The notes beneath the pieces were generated by a model. The model was not told where the DNA came from. It was given only the letters and a program-made list of their open reading frames with translations, and made no database searches. From NCBI GenBank assembly GCA_029532415.1, contig JAQOTA010000024.1:104621-168620 (forward strand): 64,000 bases of DNA, read 5' to 3'. The stretch's first letter is position 1; each line of letters starts with the position of its first letter. Below are positions 1-11,572 of the stretch, one piece after another. A program made the position numbers and the translations under genes. The DNA is from Marasmius tenuissimus (taxonomy: Eukaryota > Basidiomycota > Agaricomycetes > Agaricales > Marasmiaceae).

Positions 1-3000
1 GCCGTTCAGATGGTGGATAAATATATGTTCTCATTCATGACCTATATGCGCCTCTCTAGTCAGGCGTACATCCACAGAACGAACTACCGAGCTCGTCGGA
101 GACCTCCAGCTTCCGTACTCGTCCATTATCTGTAGAATGTACCATTCAGCGAGAGACGTAATTCTACAAGATATTATGCTAACCTCTTCGGCCACCTATC
201 CTGGATCCAAGTTGCCACCAGATATTCTCGACGCCCGTCAGACACACTCTGGTAATTGTTAAGGGAGGTTGAGTGATCACATAATGTTCTCGATGCAGCC
301 ATGCTCGAAAGATGATAATTGGACTCGGGCTCGGCGGCCAACGACGGTGATTCTGAGGTACTTGAGGAGAATGCTCGACTCGGGTGAATCGGTCCGACAA
401 AGGATTTCGATAGGACTGAAGTGGAACGAGAATCTCGCAGATGGCCAGCTTCCGACAGGTGTACGGCGAAATCCTGAGGGTGACGTCGACGGGGTGATCT
501 TCGGCCTATGTAGGTTTCCATCCTTGAGGGTGCAAGTGAGCTTTGTGAGGGAGAAGGGGGTTCAAAGCGAGAGATGTTCTATAAAGGTGAGGTGAGGCGA
601 GAGTCCTTACCCATCTTGCAGGAAGGGCATCCTCAGCGACCTATTTTACAACCGCTATCGAAGTCCAGGGTCCAAATTCTCGGGTCACAGTATGAGCACT
701 CGAGTGTTTGAACGTAGAGGTAGTTGTAGATGCAGGGGCCTGAGCCGGACGGTGTACATGGCGGTTTGAGCGAAAGACGCGACGACGGGCGTTTGTCCGA
801 CGCGTCTTTCTTCTTTCTTCGATCACGAGCACGACTACTCGCAATTCACGCTCAGTACTTCCGTGTTACATCTGTAGTACCCTGCTCGGTCACAACTCGA
901 TTCTTAGGGTCTTCTACAATCGCAGAGGCGGTCAAGTGCAAACCGAAGCTATTATTATACGAGATCCTCGAGTCGAGCCCTCAAAACCTCGGCTCAGTCA
1001 ACGCGTATGAAACATCCAATAAAACAGAGCTACGACTACCTCGTGGGCAATTAGCTGGAGATGTTAGAGGGATACTTGTCGGCGGGCGTTCTACAGTGTT
1101 GTCGTAGGCGCTACGGTTGTTCTGTACGTTCGTTTCACTCTCACGCTGCGCTGCCTTAATCCAATTTGCGTAGACGTCAGCTCAAACCCCACGTACCATC
1201 CTTCCTTCTTCTTTATTTGCGTCCTCATCGCTATCACCCAAGCTTCCTCCAATGACACGACCTTCATGGCGGGCCCGACCTCCCTCTTGTACATTCAGAC
1301 TCCCGTATGTATGGTACGTGGTATCGGACATTGTTTAGACGATACAGATACGAAATACGATTCGAGCTGGTGCATACATGGCCTACTATGGCATAAAATT
1401 CGAGAAGAATGTATCAATAGAAAACCCAGTAGATGGCGTGACCCCGACTTGTGAACTCTCGGTTCTCGGCCCCTCGCTACGTATTCCCTTCGAATCTTCC
1501 TTCATCTATTCCCTGTCCAAACCCAACGGATCAGCGAAATCGAGACAAAATAACTGGCGAAACACCCCACTAACCTCATATAAAGTTGTTCTGTGCTTCA
1601 TCTGGCTATAACTCCCTGCCTCGACAAACCACAAACTCGAGCCCTCGTGCTCGGTCGTTCCACCACGATGTTCTGCGTGATACGGCAGGAAGGTAGCCGC
1701 TACACCAGATGCCACGACAATATAAGCTGTCCGATGTATGGGCCGTTCGTGTAGCGATTTGGTATTTTGGGAGGACGCCGACCGCAACAGTATTGTCACT
1801 ATAGTTGATAGAATGTGAGCGCCCCAGAACTAGGCCACCAAAGAGGACTCGTCGGTACCCACGATAACCTCTTGTTTCGTCCTGAAGGCTCATGCTTCGT
1901 TTTGCATCGGTCAACCTCCACCGATGCCTTCCCTTCTAGATTCTCTCAGAACCAGCGATTACCGATGGTAGCTTCTCCGAAACGTTCACTGATCGTGAGC
2001 CTGGAGTGCTCGCGACAACGGTGACCCAGTGTCGATGTTGGTTTCAGCTAGGCGAGTACCCTCCATTCCTTCATGCAGTCACCGATGTGCAGTCTGAACG
2101 TGTTCTTCAGAATTCCTTCGCCTGGATCCTCCAAAACCTCTCGCCTCCATATGCCCGATTCCAAACCTCTGTCCCTTCCTTATTCGACCATGTCCGGATT
2201 GTTACTAACGCATCCCGGATGGCCATCTCGAAGCCACCCACTGCTCCATACTATCGGACATGACCATCTGGGTGGGCCTCTGGTCGTAGTGGACAAAGCA
2301 CGGTAGAAGACGGACTCTCATTGGCGAGCAGTGGCGCGACCTCGTCCAGCCACGAGGTGGCAAAGAGTCGAACAAAACCAAAATGAAGGGTGCAGCGTTG
2401 GCGGGACAATGGCCCCCGCCGAAATCAAAGGGAGCGCTTTCCTCGACGGTGCGATGCTGAGAAATCAGTGTGTATAAAGACGGAACCGTAGCAGGCCATC
2501 TCAACTGGCAGAATGCTCGATGTTCTACCCCCATCAGACCGCAGGCATGATACTGTACGGAGAAGAGGGGGGTCGACCAACCGAGGATACATTCCGGATC
2601 AGACAGGAAGGAAAGGAGGGGTGAGCTGTTGTATTGCCATTTAGGATGTAGCACAACATGATACCGGATGGATCTACAACGGCCGGACAACTAGATGTTG
2701 GGAGAGTTGGAGGGAAAAGGTTCCTTCGTAGGCGGTACCAGTCTGAGCCAATTCCCGAGTCGAGTAGTGGATCGAAAAGGGAAGTAACAGGCCATCACTA
2801 TCGGGGGATTTGGAGATGTTGAATGTTTTGAGACCCACCGCACTGAGTTCTAGGGAACCAGCAATGGGCGGATCGAAAGAGTTACGTTTCGCCCAGCCTC
2901 GATGGTTCCTCTCGTGCCAGACCGAGTTCCTCCGAGACGCTCTTCCCCGGCAACATGTATAGTACTGGTACTCTTTCAACAATTGCAAGTTCTCTGTACC

Positions 3001-4775
3001 CAGAGACTGCGAAGTGAGGAAACGTTAGTTATTGTCGCTGATTGAAGAGACCTGATAACTCACGATTGTCGGTTGGTATCGCGTTCACCAAATTCCACCC
3101 GTGGACGACCAGATTCGCGGCTAACGGTGATCCCGACAGCCTTAGCTCTGCACCCTAGTGCGGCTCTTTGTGCGTCTCTAAAACTGATCCGTCTGTCCAT
3201 AGTTCTGTTGCCATCCCGTCAACTTTGAAGCGAGAAGAACAGGTTCGATAGGTTCAACAGGCTTGCTGGATGGTTATATTCGAGCACTGCCAAGCCTTTC
3301 GTGACTGATATTGGCGAGTGAATCGTATCTATGTGGCACTGAGAGCTGCGCTAGTCGCATTGCTCGCAGTATCGGGAGCACAGAGCTGGGAGTGGTAGTG
3401 ACAGTGCAACTGACTTCGACAGCAAGACCCTGCAACATGTTAGCTAAAGAGTTTCGTGAGACCGGTCAAGTTGTGACGGATCAACATACGCACTCTGATT
3501 GGAATCCGTTCAGATATGTGTCGTCCTGAGTCCGGTCGCGAAGTGTCATCAAAGTAACTGTAAAGCCCTTGGGAATGATTGAAGGAGTTTTGTCCAGCGT
3601 GGGAAGAGAAATAGTTATTTTGAGATAGAAATTACGACCAGCCTCCTTTGTCGAGGATGATGGAATTCAGAAAAGAGGCGGGACATTGACGTCGCGATGA
3701 TGGCGGTCTGAGTGAAAGGTTTGACCGAGGTTTGACTTAATAATCAGTGGGCGCTCGTAGGCGCTCATTGTCCTCTATTCTCTCCCACCAACACACGCCC
3801 GCGACCTCGACAAATTATTGACAGACCAGGATCTCGCTGACCTCGTTTCACGTCGCTCTTTGGAGGTGAATATTCTCGAGTTCAGACATTTGCTCTGATT
3901 GGTGAGTACCTGCTAGTACTTCTAACGAGAATCTCTCAGTGACTGGGAAATGCACCGGGTTTCCCCAGACTATCGCATTCAACAAGTTGGCTTCGATGTC
4001 AAAATCACTGGATGAGATAGGATTGGATGGACGGGTGTCAAGGATACCGTGAGGGACTAGAAGAACTTGTAGAATCAATGTGACCACAACGACTTCGACG
4101 CAGGCGCCCACTTCAGTCCTAACACCCTGACCGTGGTCTTGTTCCTGTGAACTCCCTTTCTGTTCACTCATGGCGTTCAGTGCCTCGCCGTCGGCCTCGT
4201 CTGATCATGAGCAGAGATATATCAGTGGAACATGTGTCTTCGAACCGGAACATTCACCTCGGAGTCGATAGTAGGGTTTTCGTCCAATGACCTTGTGTGC
4301 CACACTATTTCTGGACTGTATCATTCTCATCAGTGAGAGCTAATTCCCGAAGAGGGCCGCATGACCCATGGAACAACTTCGAGTGCTACTCACTTGGTGT
4401 TAAGGAACTCCCCATTCGACATATTAAAGTTGAAGGTAGAGTTCTTTCACAATGACTCATTACGGTGTTTACAATGCTGAAAGTCTTGAAAAGCGGTCGT
4501 CCGTGCTATAGGGCAGCAAATCCAGTGTCCTTATGTAGCGGGAGTCTCGCCCCATGGGCATAAGGCTTCGATAGATTCGTGGTAAGGAAGATTCCGACTA
4601 TAGCATATTGTCACCCCGTTGGCGTCGTTCTGTTTCCCATCTCACGGTCATGTACAAAAGGCGAACACGTCCATTGGTGCGATCTATCATTCGACAATCA
4701 CTGACTCCTTCAGCTGAAAGGTAAGAGGTGTCCCCCTTCAATCCGTCGCCGCAAGATGTTGAAGTAGGCTCAGAA
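1..4775. other. gene-poor left flank, no recognisable gene
   Basis: About 4.8 kb on the left edge in which I find no open reading frame that looks like a known protein, and no chain of exons joined by good splice signals. The longest reading frames (for example 2205-2690 and 3848-4171, both on the minus strand) have no recognisable motif. The 3848-4171 frame holds one hydrophobic stretch, but I could not extend it into neighbouring exons. No terminal repeats or transposase motifs were seen. The stretch may be intergenic, or an old degenerate element that cannot be recognised by eye. Confidence 0.5.
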
Positions 4776-7700
4776 ATGTCAGAACCACCGAACTTCGGTG
4801 ATACCCTCTCAGGTGGAATCCAAGAAGTCTCTGCCCTACTCCCTTTGCTTGGTACAGAGCAGTGCGAACGACACGTCGGCACTGCGCTGGACAAGGGCTG
4901 GCTGTTCGCCGCTGCTACACCTCTCTCAATCTTTGGTAGCCTCGGGATAGTGAAGACGGCGTTCGCAACACTCTTGGCCACTACGACAAAACCTTTCCAC
5001 GGCGGATGGTGGTTGAGTGACGCCGGCTTTGGGACCACGGGTTCGGTGTCATCTATGGTTACCCTCGTGAAAGACACTAAGCAGTATGGAGCGGAGGTTC
5101 GGCTACAACGACTGTTGAAGGAGCAGCATATTGACGATCTCGAGGTGGTAAATGGTATTGAGTGGTATGGTTGGCGGAGAAATATTGACACAGAGTCGGA
5201 CGGCTCAGATCAGAATAGCACGGATGGTACAAGCTCAGTGGTGTCGGTACGTCCTCATTATACTTTCGAGTACATTCTTGATGCTGATATAGATATATGC
5301 ACATTCTTACAGTCCCCTTTCTCAAACTTGTCATGGAATGCTTCCCTCATCTTGAGCTCGACGGTGTTATCACTCGTTGGCATCACGCCTTATCTCTACC
5401 TCATCCACAACCATTGGGGGCGTGTATTGTTGTGGTTGTTCCCCATGCTCCGTTCATTTGGCTCCCTGCTGTGCGTGGTCTCGGTGCAGCTGGCCCTTCA
5501 GATCAGGATACATCGCATTACAACCACCAGTCTACTCCTTATGAAGGCACGAAAGCGGTACCCTCTCAAAATCGACGACGCCGTTCAAGACAGGGAAACA
5601 CTTTTGGAGCTGCGGTTGCGCAAGCTCAAAGACGAAGTCCGAGACGAACTAGGTCGCGATCCTGACCCGGAGAAGCAGTTGGATAGGGAATACCTCGCAG
5701 AGTTACAAGGCGTGCTCGAAGCCCACACCCTATCGGGAGATGCCCTTATATTCCTCCTACAGGCCATTCTCATTGCGGGGATGGCCATGATCGTCGCGGG
5801 TTACGTCGGTTGCTTCAACATGGTCAGCCGAACGGATGTGCCAAATGGCCCCTACGTGTGGTTTGGGATGGAAACTGGTCTTGCGGTCCTCCGTATCGCG
5901 TTGTGGGGCTGGAATCCGTCTTGGGATGAGGGTGATACAGGGATGACAATCCACTTGTCATTGCGTAGCAGATCTGACACTCTACATAATCTCTTGGACT
6001 CCGCGCCAACCAATAGTCCTGTCGAGACATCACCCATCCTTCATTCTTCCTCAGACAACGCCGGTACCATCAAGCTTGCCTCCGCTTCTGCCATCTCTCA
6101 CTTTCCGCTCATCACCACTCCCCAACCTCTCTCACAGCTCACTTCCCACAACGAGTTTGCAAAAACCTGGCTGAAGAACGTAAAATACTCCTTCATTGTC
6201 GAGGGCGCCGACGATTTCCTTGCTGCTGCTACCCTATATGTAGGGCCACTGCCACGGCTCAATGCAGAGGAACTTGAGGGTTTCTTGCCGTATTACGCCA
6301 TTGTACCCGACTTCCATGAGTCATGCGAGAGGAAGCTCCTTTGCATGACCCTTTGTCGAAGCGACTCGAAGTGGACCTCAATCTCTGTCTTCATCAATGG
6401 AGACATGTCGCGTACTGTATTCACCTCCCAATCTCGAGATTTTCCTGGCACCCGTGCGCTTTGTGTCACTCTAGACACCGAAGTAAAGCTGGATTCAATC
6501 GCCGCTATCGATCGTCGAACACTCAATCTTCTCCTTGATTACTCCTTCCGACTGTTCAGCCGGCTGTGCACAGTTGATAGAAGAACAGGTAGTCAACTTC
6601 CTCTGTCATGGAACGTCACCCTTCCCTCTTTCCTTCACCCAGGGACTATCAAAGAATCAATCCCGTTAACGAACATCGACAAGGAGTATCTTCAAATGCG
6701 TCAGATATACGATCTAAAAGGTGACTATTGTCTACAGAGGGGCTCTGTAATTCTCGGGGTTTTCCGGACTTGGGAAGGTCTAGAATGGGGACTTATTTTG
6801 GAGAGTGCCGTTATGGAGGTCTACCTTTGCAATCTCGAGCATCGTCTTGTTCAGCCTATCTCGCCGTCCCCGAGTCATCTCCGTCCGCTTGCACTGGAGT
6901 GGATTCGGGGCATGGAGGACCGAATCTCGTTGGAGAAAGAGGCGCGTCGCAGGAAATGGAGTGATCCAGCCAAGGCTTCTCAGCTTTTCGAGTACGAGGC
7001 AACGTATGATACGTTGGTGCGTGAGCTTCGATCCCTGCGCCAATTACACAGCGATAGCGTTATAATACGACGTTGGGGAGAAATCATAGATCACCCTGAT
7101 CACTCACCATCCGTTTCAGACCTATTCGCACTCCCGCCACTTCACAATCTAGAGAAGCTCAGGAAGGCACTCTTCCCCCTTTTTACTGTGAACGGTCAGG
7201 TAAATGTCCCAACGCCGGTGTATCATAAAATGGTCGCCTTCCTCCGGTCATCACTGTCTCGTTTATCTGGCGCCAGAGCACCTTCACTACGCGACCGCAT
7301 TGACCCTTACGGTCCAGGATCCCCCGAATTCAGTCCCCCATTCACAAGAATTCGTCAACTCTCAGAAGCGAATTTAAGCGCGTTGTCCCTCCAGCTTAAT
7401 TCGATTCAGATACTCGACTTGCATCCTTGGTCGGGCAAGGTGGACGGCTTGCTTCGTCTTCTAGGTTCCCTCCCTCCATCGCCTTCACTCACCAGTGTGA
7501 TTTTCAATTCAACCTCGTTTAACAATGACACTCTCTCATTGCTCACATCCGTCCTGCAGAAGCATCGCAGGATCGTGTGTGTGGTGTTTCTCGACTGTGG
7601 CCAGACCAACAGAACTCATATTGGCCAAGCTATTGCCGCCAACCGCCAGAAGTGGAAACAGGAAGCGCGGAGCGAAGGCAAATTCATGTACAGCGTTGGA

Positions 7701-8231
7701 TTGGACCTCAACCCCATGATGAACAAGGACCAGCCCGTTCTTGTGTATTTTCATGACATCGTCCTAACGAGGCGTGGAGATGTTTTTGCTATGATATATA
7801 TCCCTCGACCGGGCAAGATTACTCTTAACCTTTCCCTAATGCCCGAGCACAATGACCTTACCCTCATTGCTACACTTACGCGGTCAGACGACGCTTCTGC
7901 CAACAGTGGCCGCCACACGGTTCGCTTCAACGTCAAAGTATCCAATACCCCCCAGTCAAAGTTTGTATCAGTTGGAGAATTCCCTGAACTACGGACGGGC
8001 TGTTACGAGCTGCGTGTTCAACTTGAAAAAGGTATCAAATACTTTTTTAGGAAGCTCACGATAGACTTCAACGCACGGTCAACTGGAGAAGAGTCGGACC
8101 AGAGACTGGATGAGGACCAGACAGCTGAGGTAGCTCGGACGATAGTACGAGAGGGCGAGGAGGCTAAAGGAGAGACATTCTCTTTAGAGACGGTGGGTGT
8201 CCGCCTTTTGATCTATTATAATATTGATTGA
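4776..8231 (+). CDS. orphan multi-pass membrane protein, fungal-specific
   Basis: Large open frame of about 1151 codons ending in TGA at 8229-8231. The frame opens upstream, but the first ATG is at 4776 (MSEPPNFGD). The N-terminal half has about five hydrophobic segments: near GWLFAAATPLSIFG, WNASLILSSTVLSLVG, VLLWLFPMLRSFGSLL, ALIFLLQAILIAGMAMIV and a last one ending in the motif ALWGWNPSWDEG. Between segments 3 and 4 is a charged helical stretch (about 5550-5700). The C-terminal 700 residues look soluble, with no domain I recognise. Positions 5247-5312 form a perfect 66-bp GTACGT...TTACAG intron candidate that keeps the frame, so the mature protein may lack 22 residues. I know similar membrane orphans, often with a WNPSWDE-like motif, from agaricomycete genomes. 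Function unknown. Confidence 0.7.
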   Translation: MSEPPNFGDTLSGGIQEVSALLPLLGTEQCERHVGTALDKGWLFAAATPLSIFGSLGIVKTAFATLLATTTKPFHGGWWLSDAGFGTTGSVSSMVTLVKDTKQYGAEVRLQRLLKEQHIDDLEVVNGIEWYGWRRNIDTESDGSDQNSTDGTSSVVSVRPHYTFEYILDADIDICTFLQSPFSNLSWNASLILSSTVLSLVGITPYLYLIHNHWGRVLLWLFPMLRSFGSLLCVVSVQLALQIRIHRITTTSLLLMKARKRYPLKIDDAVQDRETLLELRLRKLKDEVRDELGRDPDPEKQLDREYLAELQGVLEAHTLSGDALIFLLQAILIAGMAMIVAGYVGCFNMVSRTDVPNGPYVWFGMETGLAVLRIALWGWNPSWDEGDTGMTIHLSLRSRSDTLHNLLDSAPTNSPVETSPILHSSSDNAGTIKLASASAISHFPLITTPQPLSQLTSHNEFAKTWLKNVKYSFIVEGADDFLAAATLYVGPLPRLNAEELEGFLPYYAIVPDFHESCERKLLCMTLCRSDSKWTSISVFINGDMSRTVFTSQSRDFPGTRALCVTLDTEVKLDSIAAIDRRTLNLLLDYSFRLFSRLCTVDRRTGSQLPLSWNVTLPSFLHPGTIKESIPLTNIDKEYLQMRQIYDLKGDYCLQRGSVILGVFRTWEGLEWGLILESAVMEVYLCNLEHRLVQPISPSPSHLRPLALEWIRGMEDRISLEKEARRRKWSDPAKASQLFEYEATYDTLVRELRSLRQLHSDSVIIRRWGEIIDHPDHSPSVSDLFALPPLHNLEKLRKALFPLFTVNGQVNVPTPVYHKMVAFLRSSLSRLSGARAPSLRDRIDPYGPGSPEFSPPFTRIRQLSEANLSALSLQLNSIQILDLHPWSGKVDGLLRLLGSLPPSPSLTSVIFNSTSFNNDTLSLLTSVLQKHRRIVCVVFLDCGQTNRTHIGQAIAANRQKWKQEARSEGKFMYSVGLDLNPMMNKDQPVLVYFHDIVLTRRGDVFAMIYIPRPGKITLNLSLMPEHNDLTLIATLTRSDDASANSGRHTVRFNVKVSNTPQSKFVSVGEFPELRTGCYELRVQLEKGIKYFFRKLTIDFNARSTGEESDQRLDEDQTAEVARTIVREGEEAKGETFSLETVGVRLLIYYNID
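5247..5312 (+). other. probable in-frame intron inside the orphan membrane protein
   Basis: The stretch begins GTACGTCC and ends TTCTTACAG, both strong fungal splice signals. It is 66 nt long, the typical intron size in this window, and contains no stop. Removing it joins VVSV directly to SPFSNLSWNASL. Either form translates, so only transcript data can decide. Confidence 0.55.
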
Positions 8232-8750
8232 GCTATGCCGATAGACATCTCGACTGCGCAGGGCAGCAGGTTCAGCAAGAGGTGACGGATCGCTGCTTGG
8301 ACACCTTTCTCACCACTACCACCCTTCCTATTTTGGAGGTATACTCAGCCGTAGACGTTAGTAGCGATCCTTGTACAGTGAACGTACACTTTGAAGAATG
8401 ACATCACTCCGATTGCGCACGGCAACAAGAGCATTTGACGAGTAACACCGGAACGTATTCCGATTTGGCCACCATGCATCTGCATCATGCATCATGCATT
8501 ATCGATATCCACAGTCCGTACAGCTCCGACCAAACGCCCAGAGATAACGTTCAAGCCAGTGCCACTTTGACGATTCAGAGAACACCTTGGGTCTGGGCGA
8601 GTTCCCTCAGAACCCTCCGCTGGCATTCCTTGTCCTCGCCCACGAGACGCACACGAATCAGTCAACGAAATGAGGCTAATACCACCACCATCACCTTGAG
8701 ATACCCTCGCATGGCCCTACTCAATGTGCGGTCGGTGCTACTATGTCGTC
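8232..8750. other. intergenic, left of the MITE
   Basis: Spacer between the orphan membrane gene and the MITE. It contains a short ATGCAT-rich repeat (about 8473-8500) and no coding potential that I can support. Confidence 0.5.
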
Positions 8751-8753
8751 TAA

Positions 8754-8837
8754 GAGTCTGTTTGGATAGTTCCCAGGTCCTGGGTCCGGACCCAGTTTCA
8801 GGTTTCGGAACATGCCGGGATCACGTGTGTAGGCGCG
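8754..8837 (+). repeat. left terminal inverted repeat of the MITE
   Basis: Matches the reverse complement of 9196-9280 apart from one indel after the palindrome and a few changes near the inner end. Confidence 0.9.
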
Positions 8838-9195
8838 CCAGTCGAGCGCTCTTCGAAGACTCTTCGCTTTTCGTTCATTATCCGTCCCAAAGTTGCGTTC
8901 CAACGCGTAAAAATGATCAAAGCTCATGAAAAGTGCTATAATAAAGGAAATAAACGGCTTAGAACGCATGAGACCCTCATTTTGTGTATACATGCACGCG
9001 ATTACACGCACCAGGATTAGCTTCAGCTGGTTTCCGGTATTCGGGCAAGAAGGCAGGTGTGTAGGTTAGATATATTACAAGTAATGGGTTTTTTGCATTC
9101 AAAACATTGAGCTCTGTAGTCCTTTGGTTTGTAAATCAATTTTGGAGAGCAAGTTCATCCCAAATCAGTTCAAGAACCTACGAGTGGTCGCCCGA

Positions 9196-9280
9196 CGCGC
9201 CCACATACGTGATCCCGGCATGTTCCGAAACCTGAAAACTGGGTCCGGACCCAGGACCTGGGAACTATCCAAACAGACTC
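9196..9280 (-). repeat. right terminal inverted repeat of the MITE
   Basis: Mirror copy of 8754-8837. One extra T follows the palindrome (TTTT against TTT on the left). Confidence 0.9.
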
Positions 9281-9283
9281 TAA

Positions 9284-9735
9284 CCAAGGCCCCAGACGGT
9301 GGGACTTGAACACGACATGGGTGGGCCAGTTGGCCCTGGAACCGGAATTGAGGGGCTTGTTGCAGAAGGATATTGAGTCGCATTTCTACATCGCAGCTAC
9401 AGTGTTGCATAAAGTCGGACGATTCGTAGAACAGATTCCCAATGCCCATTGTCTCGTTACGAACTTTTAGGACTACCTTCAGAGCACGCCTGAGTTCGTT
9501 ATAGCAGGCCGTGAGAGGTTCCGTACGGAGCGATACGCACGACCAGTAACACACACCCTTTTCCGTTACTGATCTGGACGCTGAGCGCGAGCGTTGAGTA
9601 CTGAGTACCAGTTGTACGATGGTCCAGGTCCGAGTAGCATTTAGACTCAGAACCTAGAGGGAATTTGGAAAGCGGGAATTTCGGCAATTGCCGTAAACCT
9701 TCCTTGCTTCCCTCACCGTGAGGATATCACAACAC
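9284..9735. other. intergenic, upstream of thiamine pyrophosphokinase
   Basis: About 450 bp between the MITE and the kinase start codon. It must contain the promoter of the downstream gene, but I see no clear TATA box or other site. The MITE inserted about 455 bp upstream of the start codon. Confidence 0.4.
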
Positions 9736-10854
9736 ATGGCATCCAAAAATTGGAATGTGGACTTCCTTGCCTCTCACGAGTCTGCTTGCCAACGAGTTCT
9801 CATCATCCTCAACCAACCTTTCTCATTCCCACTCCTCGAGCGCGTCTGGAAGTCGACGCATTGGCATTGCTGTGCCGATGGAGGTGCAAACCGGTTGCAC
9901 GACTTGGTTGCGTCGTTGGCGGTGAAGAACGAGAGCTTGAGTAATGGAATTGGAAAGAACGAGTGCGTGGTCGTGTTACTGATTCTACTCGACTTGCATG
10001 CTTATTCAGTAGATTCTGTTTGAATCTAGGATACACAAGAATTCGAGATTTATGCCGGACTTGATCAAGGGCGATTTGGATTCGTTACGCTGTGATGTTC
10101 GACACTACTATGCCTCGCAGGTGAATTTGAGTATTATTTCTTGCTCGGAGCTGGACCTGACCTCTCTTGGTGCCAGGGCGTACCCGTTGTCGAGGACTCA
10201 GATCAATATACAACAGATCTCATGAAATGCGTCACCGCGGTGGAAGAGAAAGAGCGCGAAGATGGGCAAGAGGTACGCAAATCCCAGTACCGACGGATGA
10301 TTCCCAGAGTTAACCATCATTGTAGTACGAAATCATCATTCTAGGTGGTCTGGCAGGTCGACTGGATCAGACAGTCCATCTGCTGTCGTTCCTGCACAAA
10401 TTGAGGAAGAAGCGTAGCAAGATCTTTGCGGTGACGGATGATAACGTTGGCTGGGTATTGGACGAGGTGGGTGCTTCAAAGACAATCACCTTTGCTGGAC
10501 GTTTATGCCATTTTCTAGGGAGAGCACTCAATACGGATTGATCATAGCGCTCTAGGAGTTACATGTGGGCTGCTACCTATCGGTGTCGATGGCACGATGT
10601 TATCCACTTCCGGTTTGAGATGGAATCTAAGTACGGCGTCCCTTTTGGCCCTTTTGTATCGTATTGACGTTACTCTACTAACAGCTGATCACCCCTCCTC
10701 TTTTGATGGACTGATGTCGACGTCGAACCACCTTGTTCCGGGTCAAGACGTGTGGATCAAGACGTCGAGACCGATATGGTGGACCGCCGAGCTGAGGGAC
10801 TTGGGAGCACCGGATAAGAAGGAGACGCTTATGGTTAATGGCACTGCTCGGTAG
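9736..10854 (+). CDS. THI80: thiamine pyrophosphokinase
   Basis: Transfers a pyrophosphate group from ATP to thiamine to make thiamine diphosphate, the cofactor of pyruvate decarboxylase and transketolase; cytosolic. Six exons join in frame: 9736-9962, 10030-10120, 10177-10272, 10326-10466, 10519-10630, 10685-10854, giving 278 residues, normal for the family. Diagnostic motifs appear in order: LIILNQPF and ADGGANRL near the N-terminus, PDLIKGDLDSLR with the catalytic acidic residues, EDSDQYTTDLMKC, ILGGLAGRLDQT, then GLRWNLTD, where the codon for T is split by the last intron, followed by STSNHLV near the C-terminus. All residues I would expect are present. The start was chosen at MASKNW because family members begin shortly before a W-x-x-DF motif. 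Confidence 0.95.
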
Positions 10855-11572
10855 AGTTTAGATGGGGAAACGACTTGTGAGCGGTTTTTGCAATAATTCA
10901 GTGGCCTCTTCTAATCCTCCCTCCAGGTAGGAGTTTCGTCTATGTTCATAAAATAGAATACAACAACAATAATGATAATTTTAGGGGTGCTTTCCAACCC
11001 GTACGACCTTCGTCTGGCTCAGAAGAACAGCCTGTGGCAAGAGATTGAAATCGAAGGAAAACGGACTGAGGATGAGAATGGCTTACGGTGCTTCTAACCA
11101 GAACGAAGTATCCGCCTTCGGAGGTCGCTTCGCGGCTTGCCTGTTTGATGTTTTTGACTGCTGGGCACTATCCCGAACCTGCTCTCCATGTGCATGAGTC
11201 AAACTTCATGCCCCAGGGCTTAACGCCGGACAGCATACCTGAGCTTCCCTGTGGAGGATCTTGGACAGAGATACAACGGCTGCTGAGGTCGAGTAGCCCT
11301 CCTTGATGGTGTGGGATGCCTTGCAGCAGTCGACGGACATTGGGTGAGGGGAGCAGTAAGATTAGGAGCCTCTCCTTTATATGTTTCACGGCATGAAACT
11401 ATTGTACTTTGATTGCGTTTGCGGAGTTGTAGGATGAGACAAGAGTAAACTGTCAGATACAAACGATCTCCAAAAAGCATTCGTTGATCCAAAGTCCTGA
11501 ACAAAACAGCAACTGACTAAGTACATATCAGTCAACAACAAGCAAGTACAGTAACAATACGGTAGTACAATC
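10855..11572. other. intergenic with a possible orphan exon
   Basis: Spacer between two convergent genes. At about 10986-11097 (+), directly after a TTTTAG acceptor-like site, the frame reads GVLSNPYDLRLAQKNSLW and continues to a stop. It looks protein-like but has no partner exon I can find. It could be a gene remnant, a small gene of unknown type, or chance. Confidence 0.25.

Larger units (their letters stand above)
8751..9283. mobile_element. MITE, Tourist/PIF-Harbinger-like, with TAA target duplication
   Basis: Element 8754-9280 (527 bp) flanked by the 3-bp direct repeat TAA at 8751-8753 and 9281-9283. The ends are inverted repeats of about 84 bp: 8754-8837 on the left and 9196-9280 on the right. 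They differ by one T insertion and about two or three substitutions. They begin GAGTCTGTTTGGATAG, and the TAA duplication fits the TWA target preference of PIF/Harbinger elements. Each repeat holds a perfect 16-bp palindrome, CTGGGTCCGGACCCAG (8780-8795 and 9239-9254). The interior has no transposase frame, so this is a non-autonomous element needing a transposase in trans. The near identity of the two ends suggests a fairly young insertion. Family assignment is inferred from the duplication and termini only. Confidence 0.88.

Noticed and set aside
2205..2690. 161-codon open frame on the minus strand in the left flank
   Set aside because: No motif, unusual W/H/R-rich composition and no neighbouring exons; likely chance.
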